NCBI RefSeq assembly: GCF_002339505.1
Contig: NZ_DDJO01000009.1
Span: 243,924 to 307,923 of the forward strand
Length of the DNA stretch: 64,000 bases
Direction of reading: 5' to 3'
Source: Corynebacterium sp. UBA2622
Lineage (GTDB): Bacteria; Actinomycetota; Actinomycetes; Mycobacteriales; Mycobacteriaceae
Position numbers and translations under genes: made by a program. The notes under the pieces were generated by a model, which did no database searches, was not told the DNA's origin, and saw only the letters and a program-made list of their open reading frames with translations. This document shows, one piece after another, positions 54,686 through 62,678 of this stretch. Positions within the stretch are counted from its first letter, which is position 1; every line of letters starts with the position of its first letter.

Positions 54686-54810
54686 AGGAAGCTCTCCTTG
54701 TGTTCTCGGCGATCGTCGGTGCCGCCGTTTGACTGCTGTCTGCAACGTTTGAACATGTTACCAGGTAGAACGCCTGTGCGCCACGGTGGGAGGCGGCGTC
54801 GCCCAAACGC

Positions 54811-54841
54811 GAAAAACCGCCCCACCCGGGGGTGGAGCGGT
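54811..54841 (-). terminator. Terminator of rpsO
   Basis: An 11-bp stem (10 pairs) with a CGGG loop is followed on the minus strand by a run of five T. It would limit read-through from rpsO into pnp. Confidence 0.75.
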
Positions 54842-54867
54842 GCGGGGCCCGGTGGGGCCCGAAGCCC

Positions 54868-55137
54868 TTAGCGGCGCAGGCCGAGGCGGGCGATGAGCTC
54901 GCGGTAGCGCTCGACGTTGTTCTCGCGCAGGTACTTGAGCAGACCGCGGCGGCGGCCGACCATCAGCAGCAGGCCACGGCGGGAGTGGTGGTCGTGCTTG
55001 TGCATCTTCAGGTGCTCGGTCAGCGTGTTGATGCGCTCGGTGAGCAGTGCAACCTGGGCCTCCGGGGAGCCGGTATCGGTCTCGTGGAGGCCGTAGTTCT
55101 TGAGGATCTCTGCCTTCTTCTCAGTGGTCAGCGCCAT
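54868..55137 (-). CDS. rpsO: 30S ribosomal protein S15
   Basis: This 89-residue S15 has the normal length and binds 16S rRNA early in 30S assembly. The conserved HDTGSPEAQVALLTERI-type segment is present at about 18-34 (here ETDTGSPEAQV), as is HDHHSRRGLL near 47-56. The ATG follows AAGGAG. A 134-nt leader-containing gap separates it from the nucleoside hydrolase gene and includes inverted repeats; S15 leaders are often autoregulatory, but I cannot assign the fold. Confidence 0.97.
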   Translation of the reverse strand: MALTTEKKAEILKNYGLHETDTGSPEAQVALLTERINTLTEHLKMHKHDHHSRRGLLLMVGRRRGLLKYLRENNVERYRELIARLGLRR

Positions 55138-55271
55138 GAGTTCTCCTTGGTTATTTCAGTCCGCATTGCGTGGTGTCGCTTCCGGGCGGGACTGCTGCGA
55201 ACCACAGTCACGCGTACGCGCCCAAAGCCGGTGTTTCAGAGTACCCGGGTTTTGCCCGAACCCGAAATCCC

Positions 55272-56228
55272 CTAGCCGGTCGAGGCCGCCAGCGCGGTGA
55301 TGCGCCTCATGAACTCCCCGAGGAATCGCGGGACGTCGACCCCCACGGCGACGTGCGCGGTCTTCACCGGGTCGTTGAGGCGTGTCTCATCACCGATGGT
55401 CCGCCCGCGGGTGGCGCCCTCGGTGTCGGTCTTCAAGTTGATGTGGTGGAGGGTGACCAGGCTCGGGTCCGCGGCGACGGCCACGGCCAGGGGGTCGTGG
55501 AGGCCGCACCCGCCGAGGTGGGGGGCGGTGGTTTCGTAGGCCTTGATGTAGTAGTTCGCCGCGGCGGCGAGGAAGTCCCCTCCGCGCGTGCCGAGCGCCG
55601 CCCAGGTCGCGGTCTCATCCTTCGTGAGCAGGGTCTGCAGCGTCACGTCGAGGCCGATCATCGTGACGTCCTTCGCCCTGCGAAAGAGGAGGTCGGTCGC
55701 CTCCGGGTCCTGGCTCACGTTCGCCTCGGCCCACGCGTTGACGTTGCCGGGCACCGCGAGAGCCCCGCCCATCATGACGATGTGGGCGTGATCCGCGAAG
55801 TGGTCCGAGGCCTCGATGGCCGCCGCTATCGTGGTCGACGGCCCGGTGGGCACGATCACCAGGTCATCGCCGTGGCGCTCCACCGACTCAACGAGGAAGT
55901 CCACCGCCGACCGCTTCTCGACGCCCCTCTTCGCGTCCGGCAGCTCCGCCTCGCCGATACCGTTGACCCCGTGGATGAAAGCGGAAATCTCCATGACCTC
56001 GAAGCGGTCCACCGCGCGGGCATGGGAGGGTCCGGCGAAGACCGGCACGTCGCTGCGCCCGAAGAGCTCGAGGATGGCCAGGGCGTTGCGCACGCCGTCC
56101 TCGACGACGACGTTGCCGTAGGTGCCCGTGACACCGATGAGCTCGAGTTCCTCGCTGCCGAGGGTGTAGGCGATGGCGAGCGCGTCGTCGATGCCTGTGT
56201 CGAGGTCGAGAATGATCTTCCGGGTCAT
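55272..56228 (-). CDS. Nucleoside hydrolase (inosine-uridine preferring type)
   Basis: This 318-residue hydrolase cleaves the N-glycosidic bond of ribonucleosides for salvage. The Ca2+-binding DxDxxxDD motif is at 8-15 (DLDTGIDD). A second conserved segment, GGALAVPGNVNAWAEAN, contacts the ribose, and GLHDPLA is near the C terminus. I chose ATG at 56228 (GAGAGGAAAG upstream); the frame extends upstream without conservation. ribF lies 25 nt upstream on the same strand. Substrate range not determinable. Confidence 0.92.
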   Translation of the reverse strand: MTRKIILDLDTGIDDALAIAYTLGSEELELIGVTGTYGNVVVEDGVRNALAILELFGRSDVPVFAGPSHARAVDRFEVMEISAFIHGVNGIGEAELPDAKRGVEKRSAVDFLVESVERHGDDLVIVPTGPSTTIAAAIEASDHFADHAHIVMMGGALAVPGNVNAWAEANVSQDPEATDLLFRRAKDVTMIGLDVTLQTLLTKDETATWAALGTRGGDFLAAAANYYIKAYETTAPHLGGCGLHDPLAVAVAADPSLVTLHHINLKTDTEGATRGRTIGDETRLNDPVKTAHVAVGVDVPRFLGEFMRRITALAASTG

Positions 56229-56253
56229 GGCTGGCTTTCCTCTCTGGTTGGCG

Positions 56254-57234
56254 TTAGGTGGCGTCGAGGCGCAGGATATCCCGGGTGCGGGCGACATCTC
56301 GCGCCATGTGCGAGAGAAGTTCCTCCGTGGAGTCGAACTTCACCATGTCGCGGACCTTGCCCACGAACTCCACGCGCGCGGTGCGTCCGTAGAGGTCCGC
56401 GTCCCGGTCGAGGATGAAGGACTCCACGCTGCGCCGGGAGTCGCCGAAGGTTGGGTTGGTGCCCACGGAGATGGCCGCGGGGTAGCGCAGGCCGGGTTCC
56501 ATGTCGCCGTCAATCGGGCCGTCGTCCACGATCGTGAGCCACCCGGCGTAAACCCCGTCGGCGGGAAGCGCTGTGATGTCCTCCACGTACTGGTTGGCCG
56601 TGGGGTACCCGAGCTCGCGCCCCCCGCGGCCTGCGCCGCGCTCGACGGGCGCCGTCACGGCGAAGGGGCGGCCCATGTAGTCGTGGGCGGCATCGATGTT
56701 GCCCTGGGCGAGCTTTTCCCGGATGGCGGTGGAGCAGATACGGGCGCTGCCGTCGCCGAGAAGCCCCACGACGGTGACCTCGATGCCGTGGGCGCGCCCC
56801 AGCTCGACCATCGTGCGCGCCGTGCCCTCCGCACCGCGGCCGAACGTGAAGTTCTCCCCCACGACAACCTCGCGCGCGTGCAGCCGGCCGGCGAGAGTGC
56901 CGGTGACGTACTGTTCCGGGGTGTCCCCGGCGAGTTCACGGCGGAAGTCGATGACCAGCAGATGATCAACACCGAGGGCCGCAATGTGCTGGGCCCGTTC
57001 GTCCAGTGTAAGGAGTGCGTCCGGCGCGTGCTCGGGGTCGAAGACCGCGACGGGGTGGGGGTCGAAGGTCATCACCACGCTGGGCACGCCGAGGGCGCGG
57101 GCTTCCTCCACCGCACGGGAAATGAGCAGCTGGTGACCCCTGTGTACGCCGTCGAAGACGCCGATGGTCACCACAGTTCCGTCCGGCTGGCCGAATCCCT
57201 CCGGAACCTCGTCCAGGCCGCGCAAAATATCCAC
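56254..57234 (-). CDS. ribF: Bifunctional riboflavin kinase/FAD synthetase
   Basis: This 326-residue enzyme makes FMN and then FAD. The N-terminal adenylyltransferase has GVFDGVHRGH (about 27-36), and the C-terminal kinase has GRELGYPTAN. The GTG start at 57234 has TAATCT exactly 6 nt before it (57246-57241) and no ribosome site, so it is probably leaderless. It is divergent from truB with only 29 nt between starts; the two promoters must overlap. Confidence 0.95.
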   Translation of the reverse strand: MDILRGLDEVPEGFGQPDGTVVTIGVFDGVHRGHQLLISRAVEEARALGVPSVVMTFDPHPVAVFDPEHAPDALLTLDERAQHIAALGVDHLLVIDFRRELAGDTPEQYVTGTLAGRLHAREVVVGENFTFGRGAEGTARTMVELGRAHGIEVTVVGLLGDGSARICSTAIREKLAQGNIDAAHDYMGRPFAVTAPVERGAGRGGRELGYPTANQYVEDITALPADGVYAGWLTIVDDGPIDGDMEPGLRYPAAISVGTNPTFGDSRRSVESFILDRDADLYGRTARVEFVGKVRDMVKFDSTEELLSHMARDVARTRDILRLDAT

Positions 57235-57240
57235 GGGACC

Positions 57241-57246
57241 AGATTA
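57241..57246 (-). promoter_or_regulatory. -10 hexamer of a leaderless ribF transcript
   Basis: TAATCT is followed by 6 nt and the ribF GTG. The 29-nt ribF-truB gap forces overlapping divergent promoters. Confidence 0.55.
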
Positions 57247-57263
57247 CGGCATGCTGTGCCACT

Positions 57264-58166
57264 ATGGTCACTATGCCCGATCCCCTCTCCACCTCCGGAA
57301 TCGTCGTCGTGGACAAGCCAGCCGGCATGACGAGCCACGACGTCGTCGCCCGCCTGCGCCGCATCTTCGGCACACGCAAGGTCGGCCACGCCGGCACCCT
57401 CGATCCCATGGCCACGGGCGTCCTCGTGGCCGGGATCGAGCGCGGAACAAAACTCCTCGCCCACCTCGTCGCCGGTGAGAAGGTTTACGCGGCCACCATC
57501 CGCCTCGGGGCGTCCACCAGCACCGACGACGCCGAGGGGGAGGTCGCCTTCACCGCGGACTCCTCCGGGGTGACGGAGGAGGCGGTCCGCGGCGGCGTCG
57601 AGAAGCTCACGGGCGAGATCCTGCAGGTCCCGTCGAGCGTCTCCGCGATCAAGGTCGGGGGCCGACGCGCCCACGAGCTCGTGCGCGAGGGCATCGAGGT
57701 GGATCTGCCCGCCCGCCCGGTGACGGTATTCACCTTCGACATCCACGGCATCCGCCGGGAGGGTCCCTACACCGACATCGACGCGCGCGTTCACTGCTCC
57801 TCCGGCACCTACATCCGCTCCCTCGCGCGCGACCTCGGGGCGGACCTCGGGGTCGGGGGGCACCTCACCGCGCTGCGCCGCGAGAGGGTCGCCGATTTCT
57901 CGCTTGACGACGCCCTCACCCTCCCCCGGCTTGAGAACGAGCCCACCCTCAGCCTCACCCTCGATGAGGCGATGAAGCGCGCCTGGCCGGTGCTCGACGT
58001 GACCGGGGATGAGTACGACGCCCTCGCAATGGGCAAGTGGCTCGAGCCCCGCGGGCTCGCCGGCGTCCATGCCGCGGTCGGCCCGGACGGGCGGGCCGTC
58101 GCGCTGGTCAGGGAGCAGGGCAAACGGCTGTCGACCGTGTTCGTGGCGCGGCCGTCGACCCTCTGA
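57264..58166 (+). CDS. truB: tRNA pseudouridine(55) synthase TruB
   Basis: This 300-residue enzyme makes pseudouridine 55 in the T-loop of tRNA. The catalytic Asp47 lies in GHAGTLDPMATG, and YxA-type and SSGTYIRSLARDLG segments follow. A second in-frame ATG at 57273 gives 297 residues and may be the true start; neither has a ribosome site. It is divergent from ribF and convergent with the PPTase gene. Confidence 0.95.
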   Translation: MVTMPDPLSTSGIVVVDKPAGMTSHDVVARLRRIFGTRKVGHAGTLDPMATGVLVAGIERGTKLLAHLVAGEKVYAATIRLGASTSTDDAEGEVAFTADSSGVTEEAVRGGVEKLTGEILQVPSSVSAIKVGGRRAHELVREGIEVDLPARPVTVFTFDIHGIRREGPYTDIDARVHCSSGTYIRSLARDLGADLGVGGHLTALRRERVADFSLDDALTLPRLENEPTLSLTLDEAMKRAWPVLDVTGDEYDALAMGKWLEPRGLAGVHAAVGPDGRAVALVREQGKRLSTVFVARPSTL

Positions 58167-58167
58167 C

Positions 58168-58181
58168 CCCGCTTCAGCGGG
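58168..58181 (+). terminator. Short hairpin after truB
   Basis: CCCGCT and AGCGGG form a 6-bp stem 2 nt after the truB stop and are followed by CGAATTTT. The stem also covers the end of the convergent PPTase gene. A weak terminator at best. Confidence 0.35.
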
Positions 58182-58854
58182 CGAATTTTGCCGTAAACGT
58201 CCGGGTGACAAACGCTGAGGCGATGATGTACCCGCCGCGCTCCTCCCAGCGGCCCTCGAAGAAGGGAACCGGGGTGGGCCGGGCGAGAATGTAGGCCAGG
58301 AACGTTCCGTCCTCCCGGATGTCGATCTCCGCCTCGGGGAACCCCAGCCAGCGCCGCGTGAGGGGGAACCAGCACTTGTAGGTGGCCTCCTTGGCGCAGA
58401 AGACGAGCCTGTCGGCCCACTCCACACCGGCATGGCGCATCCTGTCGATTTGCTTGCGCTCGCGGGCGCGCGCGATCTCCCCCACAACCTCCTCGGGCAG
58501 CGGAGCGGCGGGCTCGGCGTCCAGCCCCATGGACAGAACGTGGCGCGTCGGGGCCGCCACGGCCGCGCGGAACCCCTCGGTGTGGGTCAGTGAGCCGGTG
58601 TACCCCTCGGGCCACAGCGGCATCCCCCGGTCCCCGCGCAGGATCGCCTGGTCGGTGTGCACCCCGAGCTCGCGCAGCGCCTGGTGGGCGCACCAGCGGG
58701 CGTCGCCGAACTCGCCCTTGCGAACGTCGACGGCCCGGCTGACGAGCCCCTGCTCCTCGGGGTGCAGTTCCCGGTAGTTCGTCAGGTCGCGGTTGTCGTC
58801 CGTCCGGATGTAGATGAAGCGGGCGTGCGCCGGGAAGAGGTCGAGGTCCTGCAT
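58174..58854 (-). CDS. 4'-phosphopantetheinyl transferase (EntD/Sfp type)
   Basis: This 226-residue enzyme loads the phosphopantetheine arm from CoA onto carrier proteins, in corynebacteria probably those of fatty/mycolic acid condensation (Pks13, FAS). The magnesium motif GLDAEP and the FCAKEATYK signature are both present. The ATG at 58854 overlaps the stop of the phosphoesterase gene (TGATG), so the two are coupled. Confidence 0.9.
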   Translation of the reverse strand: MQDLDLFPAHARFIYIRTDDNRDLTNYRELHPEEQGLVSRAVDVRKGEFGDARWCAHQALRELGVHTDQAILRGDRGMPLWPEGYTGSLTHTEGFRAAVAAPTRHVLSMGLDAEPAAPLPEEVVGEIARARERKQIDRMRHAGVEWADRLVFCAKEATYKCWFPLTRRWLGFPEAEIDIREDGTFLAYILARPTPVPFFEGRWEERGGYIIASAFVTRTFTAKFAR

Positions 58855-59654
58855 CACTTTTCCAACCTCATCACCGGGTACGGCCACGCCGCCGGGTGCC
58901 AGGGGCCCTGCCACTCCCGGGGGTAGCCCAGGGAAACCTCGATGTGCTCGATGCCGTCCACCACCGTGACCCCGGGCATGTGCAGGTGGCCGTAGATGAC
59001 CGCCTGCGCGTTGTAGCGCCTGGCCCAGCTGCGGGTGTGCCGGGTCCCGCACCACAGGGCGACCTCCGACCACCTCATCCGCATAATCGGCTCCTGCACC
59101 AGGGGCCAGTGGTTGACCAGGATCGTCGGCCCCTCGATGCGCGAGAGCCGCTTGGTGGTGTAGGCGAGACGGTCCCAGCACCAGGCGCGCACGTCGACGA
59201 AGGGGGCGATGGCGAACTCGTCCGTCATCATGATGTTCTTCTCCCGCGCGGCGGCCACCGCCTCCTCCACCGTCATCCCCGGTGCCCGGAAAGAGTAGTC
59301 GTAGAGGGTGAACAGCGGTGCGACGGTCACGCCCCCGAAGACGGGGTACGGGTCCTCCGGGGTCACCACCCCGATCTCCCGCAGCGCGTGCACCAGCGCG
59401 GCGTACTTCTCCCTCCCCCTGTAGCGGTCCGCCGAGCGGCAGAAGAGCTCGTGGTTGCCCGGGGCCCACACCACGGTGTCGAAGCGCCCTGCCAGTTGCC
59501 CCATCACCCGGAGGATGAGGTCGAACTTCTCCGCCACGTCACCCGCGACGATGAGCCAGTCCGAGGGATCGGCGGGCTGTATCGCCTCGATCCTCGGGCC
59601 GTTCGCCTTCACCGCGGCGTGGAGGTCCGCCACGGCCCACAGGGTGGTGGTCAT
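58854..59654 (-). CDS. Metallophosphoesterase
   Basis: This 266-residue calcineurin-like phosphoesterase has the metal-ligand order DLH (11-13), GDVAEKFD, GNHE, NHWP and GHLH. Actinobacterial relatives of this type are encoded beside the PPTase gene; in mycobacteria the adjacent phosphoesterase (PptH) removes phosphopantetheine from carrier proteins, opposing the PPTase. That role is a reasonable inference here. The start is ATG at 59654. The stop overlaps the PPTase start. Confidence 0.87.
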   Translation of the reverse strand: MTTTLWAVADLHAAVKANGPRIEAIQPADPSDWLIVAGDVAEKFDLILRVMGQLAGRFDTVVWAPGNHELFCRSADRYRGREKYAALVHALREIGVVTPEDPYPVFGGVTVAPLFTLYDYSFRAPGMTVEEAVAAAREKNIMMTDEFAIAPFVDVRAWCWDRLAYTTKRLSRIEGPTILVNHWPLVQEPIMRMRWSEVALWCGTRHTRSWARRYNAQAVIYGHLHMPGVTVVDGIEHIEVSLGYPREWQGPWHPAAWPYPVMRLEK

Positions 59655-59680
59655 GCCCTCATTGCTACCACACGGGCATG

Positions 59681-59695
59681 GGGCGTCGTGAAGCG
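59681..59695 (+). repeat. Dispersed 15-bp repeat, copy 3
   Basis: GGGCGTCGTGAAGCG lies in the 41-nt gap between the phosphoesterase start and the MATE stop. It differs at one position from copies 1 and 2. Confidence 0.5.
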
Positions 59696-60991
59696 CTACA
59701 CGCCGCCGACGCGGGCCCACTTCATCGACCGGAAGCGGGTGACCACCCCAACGAGGCGGATCAGCACCGACAGCAGGTGCCCCGCCCAGATCCCCGCCAG
59801 CCCCCACCCGAAGTGCAGGGAAAGGAGCACCACCGGGAGAAACCCCAGGAGAACAGAAAACACGGTGAGGTTGCGCAGGCAGGAGGCGTCGCCCGCCCCG
59901 AGGAGCACTCCGTCGAGCGCGAAGACGATCCCGCCCGCGACGATCATCGCGATGAGGATCCACCAGGGCACGGCGAGTGACCCGCGCACTGCCGGGTCGG
60001 AGGTGAAGACCGATTGGATCGGCCCCGCGAAAAGGGCGAACGCCCCCGCGAGGACCAGGGAGAACCCGGTGGAGAACCGCGTGGACTGCACCCCCACAAA
60101 GCGGGCCTGCCCCACCTCGCCCCTGCCGAGCGAGGAGCCGGTGAGAGTCTGCGCCGCGATGGCGAGGGAATCGAGCACGAGGGTGAGGAAGTTCCACAGC
60201 TGCAGCATGACCTGGTGCGCAGCGAGTGCGGCGACCCCCACGCGGCCGGCGACGGCCGCCGCGGCAAGGAAGGAAACCTGGAAGGAGAGTGAGCGCACGA
60301 TGAGGTCGCGGCCGAGGACCAGCTGCTCGCGGATCACCCCGGGGCGCGGCGCCCAGGGGCCTTTGTGGTTGCGAGCGAGCACCGCGAGAAAAAGGGACGC
60401 GGTGATGCCCATGCCCAGGACGTTGGCGGTGGCTGAGCCGACCAATCCCCACCGGGCGACAAAAAGCGGAAGGCACGCCGCACCGGGCACCAGGCCGCAC
60501 AGGGTGAGCACGAAGGGCAGGCGGGTGTTCTGCACCCCCCGCAGCCACCCGTTGCCGGCCATGATGATGAGCGTCAGGGGTATGGCGAACGCGGCGACGC
60601 GCATCCACCGCACCGCCTCGCGGGCCGTGGCGGCGTCGTTGGTGAGGAAGAGCGCCACCGGGAAGGCGAACAGCCACACGAGGGCGGCGAGGGTGAGACC
60701 GACTAAGAGCGCCACCCACGTGGCCTGGACGCCCTCGGCCACCGCCGCCTCCCGGCGGCCCGCTCCGAAAAGCCGGGAGGCACGGGCGGTTGTGCCGTAG
60801 GAGAGGAAGGTCAGCTGGGTGGTCACGGTGGATTGCACGGCGGTTCCCGCGGCCAGGGCCGCCAGCTGGGAGGTGCCCAGCCTGCCCACGACCGCCGTGT
60901 CGAAGAGCAGGTACAGGGGGCTGGCCGCGAGGACCCCCAGGGCGGGAAGCGCGAGACCCAGGATGCGGCGGGCCGTCACCTCCCCGACCAT
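59696..60991 (-). CDS. MATE-family efflux transporter (DinF type)
   Basis: This 431-residue protein has about 12 membrane helices. It resembles DinF/NorM cation-coupled drug exporters, with FDTAVVGRLGTSQLAALAAG in helices 1-2 and the pseudo-repeat AAAVAGRVGVAALAAHQV in the second half. The start is ATG at 60991, which overlaps the stop of the DHH gene (TGATG). The substrate is unknown. Confidence 0.9.
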   Translation of the reverse strand: MVGEVTARRILGLALPALGVLAASPLYLLFDTAVVGRLGTSQLAALAAGTAVQSTVTTQLTFLSYGTTARASRLFGAGRREAAVAEGVQATWVALLVGLTLAALVWLFAFPVALFLTNDAATAREAVRWMRVAAFAIPLTLIIMAGNGWLRGVQNTRLPFVLTLCGLVPGAACLPLFVARWGLVGSATANVLGMGITASLFLAVLARNHKGPWAPRPGVIREQLVLGRDLIVRSLSFQVSFLAAAAVAGRVGVAALAAHQVMLQLWNFLTLVLDSLAIAAQTLTGSSLGRGEVGQARFVGVQSTRFSTGFSLVLAGAFALFAGPIQSVFTSDPAVRGSLAVPWWILIAMIVAGGIVFALDGVLLGAGDASCLRNLTVFSVLLGFLPVVLLSLHFGWGLAGIWAGHLLSVLIRLVGVVTRFRSMKWARVGGV

Positions 60992-61980
60992 CAGGCCTGG
61001 GAGTGGATCTCGGCGACGATGGAATCCAGGATCGCCGCCAGCGCCTCCGCCCGCGGTCCGGCGAGGCTCAGCCCGGCGGCGGGAACGTGGCCGCCGCCGC
61101 CGAGGCGCTGGGCCACGAGCGAGACATCGAGGACACTCGAGCGCAGGGAGACGCTCCAGCGCTCCGGGCGCTGCTCCTTGAACACCACGCCAACGTCGCT
61201 GCCCCGCAGGGTACGGGCGTAATCGATGACGGCCTCCACGGCGGTCTGGCTCATCTGCTCCAGATCCGCGGAGGGGATGGTGAGCACGCACACGTCGCGG
61301 CCCGCCGCCTCCCGGCGCTCCATCGCGGCCAGGACACCGCCCAGCAGTCTCAGGTCCTCCGCGGTGAGCGAGTCCATGAGCTGCATGACGATCTCCCTGG
61401 TGTCCAGGCCGTAGCCGATGAGCTCGGCGGCCAGCAGGTGCATCCGCGGGGTGCCCCAGCGGAAGTTGCCCGTGTCGGTGACCAGCCCCGCGTAGAGGCA
61501 GTGCGCGATCTCGTGGTCGAGCTCGATACCCATGTGCGTGAACAGTTCACGCACCAGCGTGGTGGTTGATTCCGCGACGACCACCAGGTTCGTCGCACCG
61601 AAACCCGGGTTGGTCTCGTGGTGGTCGATGACCAGGAGGTTGTCCCGGTTGCGCTCCAGGTATGGGCGGAACGCGCCCGTGCGGTCGACGGAGGCGCAGT
61701 CGACGGTGACGACGAGGTCCGCTTCCGGCAGCGTGTCCGTGTAGGAGATGCCGCCGATTCCGGGGATCGTCTCGAGGTTGCCGGGGTGAGGGAACGACTG
61801 GCCGATGAAGACCCGGGCGTCGTGTCCCGCCTTGCACAGGCCCGCCGCCAGGCCGCAGGCGGAGCCGACGGCGTCCGCGTCCGGCTTGACGTGGGCGATG
61901 ACGGCGATGGAGTGGGCGTCGCCAAGCAAACGTGCGGCCCGGGCGAACTCGTCCTCGAGCTCGGGGAACAACAGCGGCAT
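60991..61980 (-). CDS. DHH-family phosphoesterase (NrnA-like nano-RNase/pAp phosphatase)
   Basis: This 329-residue enzyme degrades short oligoribonucleotides and 3'-phosphoadenosine phosphate, and in some actinobacteria linear dinucleotides. The DHH-domain motifs are HVKPDADAVGS (DxD), then TVDCAS, DHHETN and the later D of LVTDTGNF. The DHHA1 domain ends in GGGGHVPAAG. I chose ATG at 61980 (AGTAGGA upstream). It lies 22 nt after the rbfA stop, the usual rbfA-DHH-MATE order. Confidence 0.92.
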   Translation of the reverse strand: MPLLFPELEDEFARAARLLGDAHSIAVIAHVKPDADAVGSACGLAAGLCKAGHDARVFIGQSFPHPGNLETIPGIGGISYTDTLPEADLVVTVDCASVDRTGAFRPYLERNRDNLLVIDHHETNPGFGATNLVVVAESTTTLVRELFTHMGIELDHEIAHCLYAGLVTDTGNFRWGTPRMHLLAAELIGYGLDTREIVMQLMDSLTAEDLRLLGGVLAAMERREAAGRDVCVLTIPSADLEQMSQTAVEAVIDYARTLRGSDVGVVFKEQRPERWSVSLRSSVLDVSLVAQRLGGGGHVPAAGLSLAGPRAEALAAILDSIVAEIHSQA

Positions 61981-62002
61981 GAATCCTACTTTCAGGTGTG
62001 CA

Positions 62003-62437
62003 TCATTCTTCGGTGGTTTTGTACGGGTTACCCTCCCCGGCGGGGGTGGCGTTGGCGCGGAGACGGGCGAGCTCAGCGTCGCGCTCACGTGCGCGGTTGA
62101 GCAGTTCCTCCATGCGGGCGGAGGCTTCGGGGACTGTGTCCTGCTCGAAGGAGAGCGTCGGGGTGAAGCGGACGCTCAGCTCATCGCCGACGATCTTGCG
62201 GAGCTGGCCGCGGGCCCTGTTCAGGGCCTCGGCCGCCTGATCGTAATCGGGTTCGTCATCGATCTCGCGGCCCCGGACCGTGTAGTAAACGGTCGCGTCG
62301 TGGAGATCCCCCGTCACCCGCACGTCCGTGATGGTCACGAGCTCGAGGCGGCGGTCCTTGACCTGGCGTTCGATTGCGCGTGCCACGATCTCCTGGATGC
62401 GCTTTGCCAAACGCTGTGCGCGGGGGTTCTCGGCCAT
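62003..62437 (-). CDS. rbfA: 30S ribosome-binding factor RbfA
   Basis: This 144-residue KH-fold factor matures the 5-prime end of 16S rRNA in 30S subunits. The N-terminal RAQRLAKRIQEIVARAIE and the central ITDVRVTGDLHDATVYYTV segments are typical. Two consecutive ATG codons occur; the second (62437) has better spacing to AAGGAG and is used. infB lies upstream, separated by a hairpin terminator. Confidence 0.95.
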   Translation of the reverse strand: MAENPRAQRLAKRIQEIVARAIERQVKDRRLELVTITDVRVTGDLHDATVYYTVRGREIDDEPDYDQAAEALNRARGQLRKIVGDELSVRFTPTLSFEQDTVPEASARMEELLNRARERDAELARLRANATPAGEGNPYKTTEE

Positions 62438-62600
62438 CATAGCTCCTTCGTGCAGGTCCGCGTGCGGAATCCGCGTTTCGGGCCCGCGTCGCCCCCGGCC
62501 CACCCGAACAGAGCTGGTGCCGGTCCCGCCGCGGGCGGGTGGTGTCCCCGGTATTCTACAGCGCCTCCCGCGCCCGGCCCCCACGCGGGTGACACCGCGA

Positions 62601-62646
62601 AAAGGCCGGCAGGCCCCGCCCCGGTTGCGGGTCGGAGCCTGCCGGC
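62601..62646 (-). terminator. Terminator after infB
   Basis: GCCGGCAGGC pairs perfectly with GCCTGCCGGC (10 bp) and is followed on the minus strand by CCTTTTCG. It lies between infB and rbfA, so rbfA needs read-through or its own promoter. Confidence 0.7.
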
Positions 62647-62678
62647 TGGCGCGGGAGCGCAGGGGATGGTGCCACCGC

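Noticed and set aside
52391..54871. An 826-codon open frame antisense to pnp
   Set aside because: Same GC-rich shadow effect; pnp on the other strand has full domain support and a ribosome site.
58896..60800. A 634-codon open frame antisense to the phosphoesterase and MATE genes
   Set aside because: It spans two well-supported genes on the opposite strand and changes composition abruptly at their border.
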